From: Bacteroidales bacterium
GTDB lineage: Bacteria > Bacteroidota > Bacteroidia > Bacteroidales > F082
Assembly (NCBI GenBank): GCA_030683155.1
Contig: JAUXMV010000079.1
Coordinates: 1-64,000, forward strand
Direction: 5' to 3'
DNA: 64,000 nucleotides
In this document: piece by piece, positions 19,054-27,934 of the stretch
Numbering within the stretch: the stretch's first letter is position 1
How the letters are laid out: each line of letters starts with the position of its first letter
The notes under the pieces: generated by a model
What the model saw: the letters and a program-made list of their open reading frames with translations, nothing else
Databases searched by the model: none
What the model was told of the DNA's origin: nothing
Translations under genes and position numbers: made by a program

Positions 19054-21507
19054 ATGACACATTATCGCATACTTTTTCTGAACTACCTTCAGACAACCAT
19101 CCGAAAAATGATCAAGCAGCCAACTTATGCGCTGATCAATATGGTTGGACTGACTTCTGGAATCATGGTTTTTCTGCTGATTTTTGCTTATGTGGTGCAG
19201 GAATATTCTTATGACAGAGACTGGAAAAATCATGAATTGATTTATCGCATCAGCGGATCATTAAATTTCAATGGACGACTCGATCATTTTGCGCTTTCGT
19301 CCTACAACATGGCCCAGGCCATGAAAACTGACTTTCCGGAAGTAGACGCTGCAACCATGATTTTTCGCACCAGCTTCAATGAAGACCAGATTGGCATTAC
19401 CGTCTGGCACGATGAGCGCATGCTCGAACTGCCTTCATTCACCTATGCTGATGAAGATTTTTTCAAAGTTTTTGATTATCCTTTTGTAGAAGGAAGTCCC
19501 GAAACTGCGCTGGTTGAACCAAAAAGTATGGTTATCAATACAGATATTGCTAAAAACTTTTTTGGCAGCGAACCCGCGCTTGGCAAAATGATTCGCATCA
19601 ATAAAACCACCTTCGTTATAACCGGGGTGATTGACAAAAGCAATCGCACAAGTCATCTGGAGTTTGATGCATTGGCTTCAATCAGCACTTTTTCTCAGCA
19701 AAGAATCGAAGAATTCCGGTCAGACTGGTTTTGGCTGCTGGGCTCAACTTATGTGAGATTTAACAACAAACAGGCAGCACAGAATTTTGGTGAAAAATTG
19801 AATTTCCTTGTTGAAGAAACGATAAAACCATGGATTGCCAGTGTGAATGTGGATGGCTCGATTGAGCTCAGGCACGAGGTGGTGAGCGATATTCATTTCA
19901 ACAACAAGCTTCAGTATGACAGCAGCAGCAATACCAACAAGCAGGTAGTGATGATTTTCGCCTTTATCGCGCTGTTCTTACTTGTGATTGCAGCCATCAA
20001 CTATATGAATCTTTCCACAGCGCGATCAATGAAAAGGGCGCGTGAAATTGGGATCAGAAAGGTTGCCGGAGCACATCGCAGCCAGTTGATTTTTCAGTTT
20101 CTTGGTGAAAGCTATCTGCTTACAGCAATTGCTTTTATCATTGCATGGGCTTTGGCAGAAATAACCATGCCTTGGTTCAACAACCTGACTGGATTGCAGT
20201 TATCCCTTTCAGGCATCACCGAAAACAATGTTTCTTTGTTTATTCTGGCAACAACATTCATCCTTTTGGGTTTGCTGAGCGGTTTCTTTCCTGCAGTAGT
20301 GCTCTCTTCCTTTTCGCCGGTTGCCGTTTTGCGACCGGGCATTATGATGGCAGGCGGAAATCAGATAAAGCTTGTAAATCTTAGGAAATCATTGGTAGTG
20401 CTGCAGTTTGTCATTTCAATCGGTATGATCATTAGCACACTCATCGTTTCATCCCAACTCAAATTCATGCAAACGCATCCCAAAGGCTTTGACTCAGAGC
20501 AAGTGATGATTATTCATTATCCGGGCGATTCAAGTCTGGTAGCCAACAAAGAAGTTATCAGACAACAACTGCTTTCACTTCCTGAGGTGAAAGCTGTTTC
20601 CACAACCCAAAGTCTGCCGGGATATAGGTCGGGCAGACTGATGTTTTTTGTTGGCGATACAGTGAAGTCAGAAGTGCATACGATGAACCTCTTCGTTGTG
20701 GATCATGCGTTTTTTGAGACGCTTGACATCCCTCTTGCTGAAGGCAGGCTTTTCTCAAAAGAATATCCCAATGATGCCAAAACAGCTTTTGTTGTCAATA
20801 AAGCTGCTGTCGAATTTCTTGGAAACCCTAATCCATTGGATGTCAAAATGTTTTGCGGCATGGGTGTGGATGGAAAGATTATCGGCGTGGTAGAAAATTT
20901 CAACTATGCCTCACTTCATAATCCCATCGAACCCCTGGTGTTTATTCTTCACGACCCGAATACTTCCCGCCTGAGCTATCTTGCTGTGAAAATTCAGTCG
21001 GGCAACATGAACCAAACCATAGAAAAAATCAGCGAAATGTGGCAGAATTTCGATAGAAAGAATTATTTCCATTACACCTTTTTAGACGATCGTTTTGCAA
21101 AACAATACAAACATGAACAGCGGATGCTTTCCCTCTTCGGCTACTTTTCTTTTATCGTCATCTTGATTTCATGCCTTGGACTTTTTGGTCTTTCAGTGTT
21201 TTCGATCGAACAACGCACACGCGAAATTGGCATAAGAAAAGTACTCGGCAGCAGCAGGCTTGGAATTCTGAAATTGCTCACCGGCAGCTTTATGATTTTG
21301 GTGATAATTGCAGGTATATTCGCCATGCCATTGGTGTATTATCTCATGTCGGAATGGCTTAGTAACTTCCCTTACAGGGTCGAAATGAACCCATTGTGGT
21401 TTATTGCAGGATTTTTTGGCGCTACCATTGTTGCAATGGCAACAGTATTGGTTCAGGCAGTAAAAGCATTAAATTCAAACCCTGTGGATGCGATAAAATA
21501 TGAGTAG
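19054..21507 (+). CDS. MacB/FtsX-type ABC permease, paralogue 4
   Basis: 817 residues, the longest of the five. TM1 lies at about 26-48 after a slightly longer N-terminus (MTHYRILFLNYLQ). The architecture is the same: MacB-like periplasmic domain, helices with FAFIALFLLVIAAINYMNLS, coupling loops RAREIGIRKVAGA and REIGIRKVLGSS, second periplasmic domain, three terminal helices, and the end NSNPVDAIKYE. It follows the NTF2-like gene by 59 bp. Confidence 0.9.
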   Translation: MTHYRILFLNYLQTTIRKMIKQPTYALINMVGLTSGIMVFLLIFAYVVQEYSYDRDWKNHELIYRISGSLNFNGRLDHFALSSYNMAQAMKTDFPEVDAATMIFRTSFNEDQIGITVWHDERMLELPSFTYADEDFFKVFDYPFVEGSPETALVEPKSMVINTDIAKNFFGSEPALGKMIRINKTTFVITGVIDKSNRTSHLEFDALASISTFSQQRIEEFRSDWFWLLGSTYVRFNNKQAAQNFGEKLNFLVEETIKPWIASVNVDGSIELRHEVVSDIHFNNKLQYDSSSNTNKQVVMIFAFIALFLLVIAAINYMNLSTARSMKRAREIGIRKVAGAHRSQLIFQFLGESYLLTAIAFIIAWALAEITMPWFNNLTGLQLSLSGITENNVSLFILATTFILLGLLSGFFPAVVLSSFSPVAVLRPGIMMAGGNQIKLVNLRKSLVVLQFVISIGMIISTLIVSSQLKFMQTHPKGFDSEQVMIIHYPGDSSLVANKEVIRQQLLSLPEVKAVSTTQSLPGYRSGRLMFFVGDTVKSEVHTMNLFVVDHAFFETLDIPLAEGRLFSKEYPNDAKTAFVVNKAAVEFLGNPNPLDVKMFCGMGVDGKIIGVVENFNYASLHNPIEPLVFILHDPNTSRLSYLAVKIQSGNMNQTIEKISEMWQNFDRKNYFHYTFLDDRFAKQYKHEQRMLSLFGYFSFIVILISCLGLFGLSVFSIEQRTREIGIRKVLGSSRLGILKLLTGSFMILVIIAGIFAMPLVYYLMSEWLSNFPYRVEMNPLWFIAGFFGATIVAMATVLVQAVKALNSNPVDAIKYE

Positions 21508-21603
21508 AAGTGATCATTGTCAGTATGTGAAAGGCTATATGTGAGTAATGGTTATAATTCCTGGAATGTATTTGTAGGATAGTTTAAACCAAATAAAGAC
21601 GTT

Positions 21604-23958
21604 ATGTGGTCTCATTTCTTTCGGATGTTTTACCGTAACCTGCGCAAGTCCTGGCAATACAGCCTAATAAACAGTCTGGGTTTGGCTTTTGGATTAACTT
21701 CTGTGATTCTTATCATTTTATTTGTTTTTCATGAATGGAGTTACGATCGATTTCATGAAAACAGCCAAAATAAGTATCGGCTTTTGGTTGAGTACCGGCA
21801 CAAAGATGGTAACCAACTTTCGCATGAACTAACCGCTGCATTTGGCCCGATGCTCTCGGAAATCCTGCCCGAAATTCACAGCATTTGTCGCATTACGGTA
21901 GAAGAGTCAGGTTTTTTTTATCAAGAAGGAGCAGTCATAGAAACGAAAAATCTGCTGTATGCTGATTCAACTTTTTTCGCTTTTTTCAATTTTGAGCTGC
22001 TGGAAGGAAATCCGAATGAGGTGCTGAGTGGTGTTCAGAAAATAGTTCTGAGCGAAACACTTGCTTCAGCGATTTTTAAAGATGCAGACCCAATTGGAAA
22101 AACGGTTTCCTTGAATGGTGATGCGACTTTTTTAGTGACTGGGATTGTAAAAAACCCGAAGTCTCACTCGAGTATTGAGTTCGATGCCATCATGTCGTTC
22201 GAAACACTCTATCAGGATAAAAGCAGACACATGGGCATCAATGGAGGCAATCAATATCCAACCTTCATCGAACTGCAGGATGGTTCTGAGAAACAACAAA
22301 CGGCCACAAAGATGCAAGCAGTCATCGATGAAAAAGTCAACAAAGAGTTGGAAGGTACTGGTTTTAGTTTGCATGTTGTTTTGCAGGAACTGACAGATAT
22401 ACACCTCAACACCATTGACCCAAATGCACCGATGGTGAGTATGTTAAGGATGCTTATGCTGGTAGCTTTTTCCATTTTGTTGACGGCATGCTTTAATTTT
22501 ACCAACCTTGCAACAGCATCAGGCCTGCAGCGATCTGTTGAGATTAGCATCAAAAAAACCATTGGAGCAACCCGGAAACAACTTGTTTTTCAGCATCTTG
22601 GAGAATCATTTCTGCTTAGCTTTTTTGCCTTTGTGCTTGCTTTGATGTTTGCTGAAATTTTGTTGCCAGCCTTTAATGCGCTAACTGGTGCAGCGCTGAC
22701 ACTCACAGGTTCACACCCGTGGTTTTTGCCGTTTATGTTTCTTTTAGTTGTGTTTACTGCATTCGTAGCCGGCATTTATCCGGCTTTTTACTTGTCAGCA
22801 TTGGAGCCGACTAAAATTCTGAAGGGAAATATGCCAACAGGCCGAAAGAACAGCATTTTTGCAAAAATGCTGATTGTACTTCAATTTGTGATAGCGGCAT
22901 TTTTTATTAACAGTGCATGGGTAATTTATAGTCAACTGCAGTATATCAGTCATTTTGACAAAGGGTTCAAATCGAAAAATGTAATCGCCGTTGTTTTACC
23001 ACCGGGGACAAACTTATCACAGACAGAATACATCCGGCAGACAATTCTCCAACAACCGGCAGTTGCTTCCTGTGCAGCTGTATCAGAATTGCCTGGAGGA
23101 GGTGTTACTATGAATGGATATTTGCCTGAGGGTCATTTTCAGCCTGTTATGATTCATGTGATGGATGTTGACACTTCCTTTTTAAGTGTCTTTGGTTTAC
23201 AGATCAAAGCAGGCAGGAACTTCAGAATTCCTTCAGCAACTGACCAAAAGGCCTATATCGTCAACGAAACCTTTGTGAAACGTTTCAACTATGATGATCC
23301 TATCGGGAAAATAATACAACGTGATGGAAATTACCCAATTATTGGAGTGGTCAGCGACTTTCATTTTGCGCCAATTCACAGCACTATCGCACCATTGTTG
23401 CTTACCATGCACCCTTATGATGGATATAATTACTTAGCAGTCAATCTAATGACTTCCTCAGCGGAAGGAATGACTCAGCTGGAACAAGTATGGCGAAAGC
23501 AGTTTCCTGATAAGCCATTCATTGCTTTCCCTTTTGAGGCTTATCTTGAGCAATCCTACGTCCGCGAGCAGCAGTTAGGGAAAATGATTTATTGGTCGAC
23601 TGCATTGGCGCTATTTATTGCTGCAATGGGTTTGTTTGGACTGTCAGCCTTAAGTCTTCAGCAGCGCATCAAAGAGTTGGGTATTAAGAAAATCCTTGGT
23701 GCATCGTCATGGCAGCTCACTTTTTCGGTCATTGGAAACTTTAGTTTGCTTATTCTCATCGCAAATTGCATCACTATTTTTCCTGTTTATTTGGGCATGG
23801 ATTTCTATCTTTCCAATTTTAGTTATCATGTTCCCATTCATCCATGGATGTTTGTACTCAATGCTCTATTTGCCTGGGCCATATCAATGGTCAGCATTGG
23901 AATTCAAGCATGGAAAGCGAGTCGTATCAATCTTTTGGAAGTAATAAAATATGAATAG
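21604..23958 (+). CDS. MacB/FtsX-type ABC permease, paralogue 5
   Basis: 784 residues and the most diverged of the set. It keeps two FtsX modules and about eight helices, but the first coupling loop reads RSVEISIKKTIGA and the second RIKELGIKKILGA, with Lys replacing the usual Arg. The C-terminus INLLEVIKYE lacks the NP pair seen in the others. The gap before it (96 bp) is one of the largest in the cluster, so it might have its own promoter or be a later addition. Confidence 0.88.
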   Translation: MWSHFFRMFYRNLRKSWQYSLINSLGLAFGLTSVILIILFVFHEWSYDRFHENSQNKYRLLVEYRHKDGNQLSHELTAAFGPMLSEILPEIHSICRITVEESGFFYQEGAVIETKNLLYADSTFFAFFNFELLEGNPNEVLSGVQKIVLSETLASAIFKDADPIGKTVSLNGDATFLVTGIVKNPKSHSSIEFDAIMSFETLYQDKSRHMGINGGNQYPTFIELQDGSEKQQTATKMQAVIDEKVNKELEGTGFSLHVVLQELTDIHLNTIDPNAPMVSMLRMLMLVAFSILLTACFNFTNLATASGLQRSVEISIKKTIGATRKQLVFQHLGESFLLSFFAFVLALMFAEILLPAFNALTGAALTLTGSHPWFLPFMFLLVVFTAFVAGIYPAFYLSALEPTKILKGNMPTGRKNSIFAKMLIVLQFVIAAFFINSAWVIYSQLQYISHFDKGFKSKNVIAVVLPPGTNLSQTEYIRQTILQQPAVASCAAVSELPGGGVTMNGYLPEGHFQPVMIHVMDVDTSFLSVFGLQIKAGRNFRIPSATDQKAYIVNETFVKRFNYDDPIGKIIQRDGNYPIIGVVSDFHFAPIHSTIAPLLLTMHPYDGYNYLAVNLMTSSAEGMTQLEQVWRKQFPDKPFIAFPFEAYLEQSYVREQQLGKMIYWSTALALFIAAMGLFGLSALSLQQRIKELGIKKILGASSWQLTFSVIGNFSLLILIANCITIFPVYLGMDFYLSNFSYHVPIHPWMFVLNALFAWAISMVSIGIQAWKASRINLLEVIKYE

Positions 23959-24281
23959 TTGCTGCTAAGGTATTGTCAATAAATATCAATTACATTTCAG
24001 GCAGAAAAAGCATTGCATTCAATATCTTAGGATGCTTTGAAAGATGAGTAGAGCAGGCTGTTTTGCCTTTTCATCTTTATTATAAATTTGTGAGTCTTAT
24101 AGAAATCGGTTAAGACTACAGAAAATCAAACTTCCTGATTTAATGGAGTTTCAAAACAACACTCCCTTCTACCGTTAACTGATTCAAAAAGCCTTTCTGC
24201 CGAAAAATCATGGCATTTTTCAGAAAATCCTTACTTTTACAGCCTGAACTATCAATATATCAGTAACAAACACAAATTATC
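23959..24281. other. Intergenic region between permease 5 and the M3 peptidase
   Basis: No convincing ORF. It contains a promoter candidate (24063-24090, listed separately) and, nearer the peptidase, TACTTTTA at 24232-24239, a 7/8 match to the -7 element about 43 bp before the ATG. No strong terminator hairpin follows permease 5; only a 6-bp AAAGCA/TGCTTT dyad is visible. Confidence 0.5.
24063..24090 (+). promoter_or_regulatory. Promoter candidate for the M3 peptidase
   Basis: TTG at 24063-24065, 17 bp spacer, then TAAATTTG at 24083-24090. This matches the Bacteroidota -33/-7 pattern in both sequence and spacing. It would imply a leader of about 185 nt before the ATG at 24282, which is long. 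Confidence 0.4.
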
Positions 24282-26396
24282 ATGAGAAGAATTTTCTTGT
24301 TTTTGCTGTTTCCGGTGCTATTTCTTGCATCATGCAGCACAGCCGAAAAACCAAAAGAAGCTGTAAATCCTCTGCTTGTCGAATTTGAAACACCTTTTGG
24401 TGCGCCTCCATTCGATATCATCGGTAACGAGCATTACCTGCCGGCATATACAGTTGCTATAGAAGAGCATAAGGCAGATATTCAAGCCATTGTTAACAAT
24501 CCTGAAGCTCCTGATTTTGAAAATACTATCGTTGCTTACGACCGTTCAGGAAAACTGATGAGTAAAATCAGTCCCATTTTTGGCGGTCTGCGTGGCGCTA
24601 ACACCAATCCGCGTTTACAAGAATTAGCACGCGAAATCACCCCAATGCTTTCTGCCCATTCAAACGAAATAAGATTCAATCAGGGGCTTTTTGAGCGCAT
24701 AAAAACTGTTTACGAACAACGTGAATCCCTTGGCCTGAATCAGGAACAAATGCGTCTGACAGAAAAAATCTATCAGGATTTTGCCCGCAACGGTGCTGCT
24801 CTTCCCGAAGAACAACGCGAAGAATTGAAAAGCCTCAACCAACAGATGTCGATGCTTTCACTCAAATTGGGTGAAAATCTTCTGGCTGAAAACAATGGGT
24901 TCAAACTCGTTCTGGATAAGCAGGAAGACCTTGCAGGATTGCCTCAAAACGTTGTTGCTGCTGCCGCTGATGAAGCTAAAAAATCAGGCATGGAAGGAAA
25001 ATGGATTTTCACCCTTGCTAAACCAAGCTGGATTCCATTTCTACAATTTTCTGAGCGCCGCGACCTGCGCGAAAAACTTTACACTGCCTACATCAATCGT
25101 GGTGACAACAATAACGAGAACGATAATAAAGCTACTTTCCTGGAGCTCATGGAAATGCGTAAAAAAATGGCCAATCTGCTTGGTTACGACAATTATGCAG
25201 AATATTTCATCGCCGATCAAATGGCTGAAACCCCTGCCAATGTTTACGATTTCCTCTATCAGGTATGGGAGCCTTCTATTAAACGTGCCAAACTTGAGCG
25301 CGATGAACAGCAAGCTATCATCAAGAAAACCGGTGGCGACTTCAAGCTGGCTTCCTGGGACTGGTGGTATTATTCAGAAATGGTGCGTAAAGAAAAATAC
25401 GATCTCAATGAAGATGATATCAAGCCTTATTTTGCTATTGAAAATGTGAAAAACGGCATTTTTATTCTCACAAATAAATTGTTTGGGCTCACCTATGTAA
25501 AAAATACCGAAATCCCTGTTTACCATCCTGAAGTAGAAGCCTATGAAGTTTTTAACCGTGAAGGTGGACATCAGGGTGTGCTTTTCATTGATCCGCATCC
25601 ACGTCCTGAAAAACGCAGCGGAGCATGGTGTGGCACCTATCGCAATGGAGGTTATGACGAAAATGGTAATAAAATATTACCTATCGTTACCATCGTAATG
25701 AACTTTACCAGCCCTGTCGGCGATCAGCCTGCACTTTTAAGCTGGGACGAAACAAGAACCTATTTCCATGAGTTCGGACATGCGCTGCACAACCTTTTTG
25801 CCGATGGACAATACAACCGCACAAGCCGCAGTGTACCACGCGATTTTGTAGAGCTTCCGTCACAAATTCTGGAAAACTGGGCCGGCGAACCTGAATTGCT
25901 GAAAGAATATGCATTCCATTACCAAACAGGTGAAGTCATTCCGCTTGAACTGGTCGAAAAACTGAATAAATCAGCCATGTTTAATCAAGGTTTTGAAAAT
26001 GCTGAATACATTGCTGCTGCTATCGTTGACATGGATTGGCATACTCTTCCCCTTGCATCGGGAACTGATGTGAATGCTTTCGAAAAGGCAACACTTGACC
26101 GCATTGGTTTGATAAGTGAAATCGTACCACGTTACAGAACTCCTAATTTTGGCCACATTCACAGCACAGGCTATGCTGCCGGATATTACGTATATCGTTG
26201 GGCAGGCGTACTCGATGCTGATGCTTTTATGGCATTCAAAGAGTCTGGTGATCTGTTCAATCAGGAACTTGCCGAAAAATTCCGCAAATATGTACTTGCC
26301 GAAAATGGTATTTGGGAAGGCATGGATGCTTACGTCAAATTCAGAGGCAGCGAACCTTCCATCGATCCATTCCTAATCAGAAGCGGATTAAAATAG
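24282..26396 (+). CDS. dcp: M3-family peptidyl-dipeptidase, predicted lipoprotein (Dcp-like)
   Basis: 704 residues. The N-terminus is a lipoprotein signal with lipobox LASC, so the enzyme is probably anchored in a membrane facing the periplasm, unlike cytosolic E. coli Dcp. The zinc site is His496, Glu497 and His500 in HEFGH, with third ligand Glu524 in DFVELPSQ. The GHIHSTGYAAGYYVYRWA segment near the C-terminus matches the substrate-binding Tyr region of the thimet oligopeptidase/Dcp family. It cleaves short peptides, releasing C-terminal dipeptides in Dcp. It stands alone and is followed by a strong terminator. Confidence 0.92.
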   Translation: MRRIFLFLLFPVLFLASCSTAEKPKEAVNPLLVEFETPFGAPPFDIIGNEHYLPAYTVAIEEHKADIQAIVNNPEAPDFENTIVAYDRSGKLMSKISPIFGGLRGANTNPRLQELAREITPMLSAHSNEIRFNQGLFERIKTVYEQRESLGLNQEQMRLTEKIYQDFARNGAALPEEQREELKSLNQQMSMLSLKLGENLLAENNGFKLVLDKQEDLAGLPQNVVAAAADEAKKSGMEGKWIFTLAKPSWIPFLQFSERRDLREKLYTAYINRGDNNNENDNKATFLELMEMRKKMANLLGYDNYAEYFIADQMAETPANVYDFLYQVWEPSIKRAKLERDEQQAIIKKTGGDFKLASWDWWYYSEMVRKEKYDLNEDDIKPYFAIENVKNGIFILTNKLFGLTYVKNTEIPVYHPEVEAYEVFNREGGHQGVLFIDPHPRPEKRSGAWCGTYRNGGYDENGNKILPIVTIVMNFTSPVGDQPALLSWDETRTYFHEFGHALHNLFADGQYNRTSRSVPRDFVELPSQILENWAGEPELLKEYAFHYQTGEVIPLELVEKLNKSAMFNQGFENAEYIAAAIVDMDWHTLPLASGTDVNAFEKATLDRIGLISEIVPRYRTPNFGHIHSTGYAAGYYVYRWAGVLDADAFMAFKESGDLFNQELAEKFRKYVLAENGIWEGMDAYVKFRGSEPSIDPFLIRSGLK

Positions 26397-26559
26397 AAAA
26401 TATCAGCAAGACAATAATTGCTTTCTGTTATGACTTGCCTGTTGCTGGACTAAAAGTTTTCGAACCGTCACTGTTAGATTACGAAAAAGTAAGATAGCAG
26501 AATACAGCTTCGATTTTTAAGTTCACGCTCAACCAATGGCAAAACATTTTTCAATCTAA

Positions 26560-26590
26560 AACCCCGCTCCGGCGGGGTTATTTCTTGCTT
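26560..26590. terminator. Bidirectional intrinsic terminator
   Basis: GC-rich 8-bp stem (26560-26567 with 26572-26579) and a TCCG tetraloop, followed by ATTTCTT on the plus strand and TTTTAGATT on the minus strand. It sits between the converging M3 peptidase and RES toxin genes and can serve both. Confidence 0.85.
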
Positions 26591-26650
26591 TCAGTTTAGA
26601 TTGAGGTGCTTGTGTCAGTCTGCTTTGTCACTCATTATAAATAGAATAAC

Positions 26651-27121
26651 TTACTTTGACTTAATACGCGCATCAAAAGTCATTGGAACTTTGCTTATTA
26701 CTTTAATCCTTTTTGAATCCGCATGATTGGGATTTATCAGGTAATTAAACTCTTGCGGGACAATACTGCTTGGAACTTTTAAGATTGCAGCTTCGTTTTG
26801 CATTACAAAATCATCACCAATTGTTTGGGTTATATATGTTGGTGGTTTTGAATTCCAAAAATCAGGAAGGTCATTAATATCAACTTCCAAAATGGTTAAG
26901 TCTTCCGGAATCTCAATTTCAACATAAAATCTATCCGAAGGTAAATCTTCACTTAAGTCCAAATGTACGGAGACCTCCAAAGTTGCCAAAGCCCGGCTTT
27001 CTGCAGTGTATACAAGCTTTGTATTCAAACTATTCCATCGGTAACCTTTTGCCATCGATGCGCCAATACCTGACAGTGTTGTTTTTAAGTATTTCTCTCG
27101 TTCAACTCTAAAAACTCTCAT
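26651..27121 (-). CDS. RES-domain toxin (probable NAD-degrading)
   Basis: 156 residues. It has the RES-family pattern: MRVFRV start, GYRWNS with conserved Arg and Trp, VYTAES with Tyr and Ser, SRALATLEV, then the C-terminal ILKVPSSIVPQEFNYLINPNH block. Characterised RES toxins deplete NAD+ by phosphorolysis or hydrolysis and have an ADP-ribosyltransferase-like fold. Its ATG overlaps the antitoxin stop by one base (TGATG), the usual antitoxin-first, coupled arrangement. Length and motifs suggest an intact toxin. Confidence 0.9.
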   Translation of the reverse strand: MRVFRVEREKYLKTTLSGIGASMAKGYRWNSLNTKLVYTAESRALATLEVSVHLDLSEDLPSDRFYVEIEIPEDLTILEVDINDLPDFWNSKPPTYITQTIGDDFVMQNEAAILKVPSSIVPQEFNYLINPNHADSKRIKVISKVPMTFDARIKSK

Positions 27122-27621
27122 CAGGCAAAATTTCCAAATTCAATTCGGTTCAAACAAAATCTAACTTCATCAATACCCGTTATGGTATCCAATAAACTTT
27201 CGGGTGAATTTCCTTCTAAAGATAAATTTGGTTTCTTCAGCCACCTTTGAAATTTTTCCTCTTCACTATTAAATACTTCTAAACCGTAGTCAATCAGTTC
27301 AGTAATTAATACAATCAACTCGCTGTTTCTGCTGTCAAGCAAAGAATGTTCAGCCATTTTTTTGTTATAGGTGGTTTGAGGCATTCCAACAATTGACAGA
27401 ATTGATTTGACAGGACGATTCAGTTTTTGGCTGATTGTTTCAATTGATTTATATGGAATTCCTTGTCTGATAATGTCAACGCGCTCCATTCTGTTTGACC
27501 AGGTATAAGATTTTTCGTCGGAATTTATCTCCCATACTTTTAAACCTTTTTTATCTCCCGCTGCTTTTCTTACACTTTTTTTAGTGTTGAAAGGCTTTGT
27601 CTTTAATGTTCCAGGTATCAT
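27121..27621 (-). CDS. Xre/MbcA/ParS-type antitoxin (DUF2384)
   Basis: 166 residues. The N-terminal half holds a helix-turn-helix-like region (IPYKSIETISQKLNRPVKSI). The C-terminal half has the DUF2384 toxin-binding pattern, with LITELIDYGLEVF, a short linker FQRWLKKPNLSLEG, and SPESLLDTITGIDEV. This is the standard partner of RES toxins. It begins 4 bp from a perfect palindrome that covers its promoter, so autorepression by antitoxin or complex is likely (family knowledge plus the operator seen here). Confidence 0.92.
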   Translation of the reverse strand: MIPGTLKTKPFNTKKSVRKAAGDKKGLKVWEINSDEKSYTWSNRMERVDIIRQGIPYKSIETISQKLNRPVKSILSIVGMPQTTYNKKMAEHSLLDSRNSELIVLITELIDYGLEVFNSEEEKFQRWLKKPNLSLEGNSPESLLDTITGIDEVRFCLNRIEFGNFA

Positions 27622-27625
27622 AATT

Positions 27626-27661
27626 CAACAATTATGTTGTAAAGATACAACATAATTGTTG
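27626..27661. promoter_or_regulatory. Palindromic operator of the RES/Xre operon
   Basis: Two perfect 16-bp arms (27626-27641 and 27646-27661) separated by AAGA. On the minus strand the centre reads TATCTTTA, a 7/8 match to the -7 element, so the promoter lies inside the palindrome and binding would block RNA polymerase. The antitoxin ATG is only 4 bp away, implying a very short leader. Confidence 0.8.
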
Positions 27662-27678
27662 CTCTCGAAATTTTATGT

Positions 27679-27710
27679 AAAAAAAAAATCCTTTTCAGCG
27701 CTATGAAAAG
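27679..27710 (-). terminator. Minus-strand intrinsic terminator upstream of the toxin-antitoxin promoter
   Basis: CTTTTCA (27691-27697) and TGAAAAG (27704-27710) form a 7-bp stem with a 6-nt loop. On the minus strand it is followed after GA by ten T residues. No minus-strand gene lies between it and the divergent nhaC gene, so it either insulates the toxin-antitoxin promoter or ends an unannotated small transcript. Confidence 0.5.
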
Positions 27711-27934
27711 TTGACAGTTTTGGTGGTTGATGCTTTGCCTTCTCACGTATAATCAACATAAGGCTTTATAAATTGTTTAACAGCTATGAATTAACCGGCT
27801 TTTCATGCATCCAATATATTAAACCTCAATTAAAAAAATGTCCGATTGATTTAAAATTTCCTTGAAAAACCTCCATCTTTTTTCAATTAAGAAAAAACTA
27901 TCTTTACGCCTTGTTTTTTAACCCTGCAAGGCCT

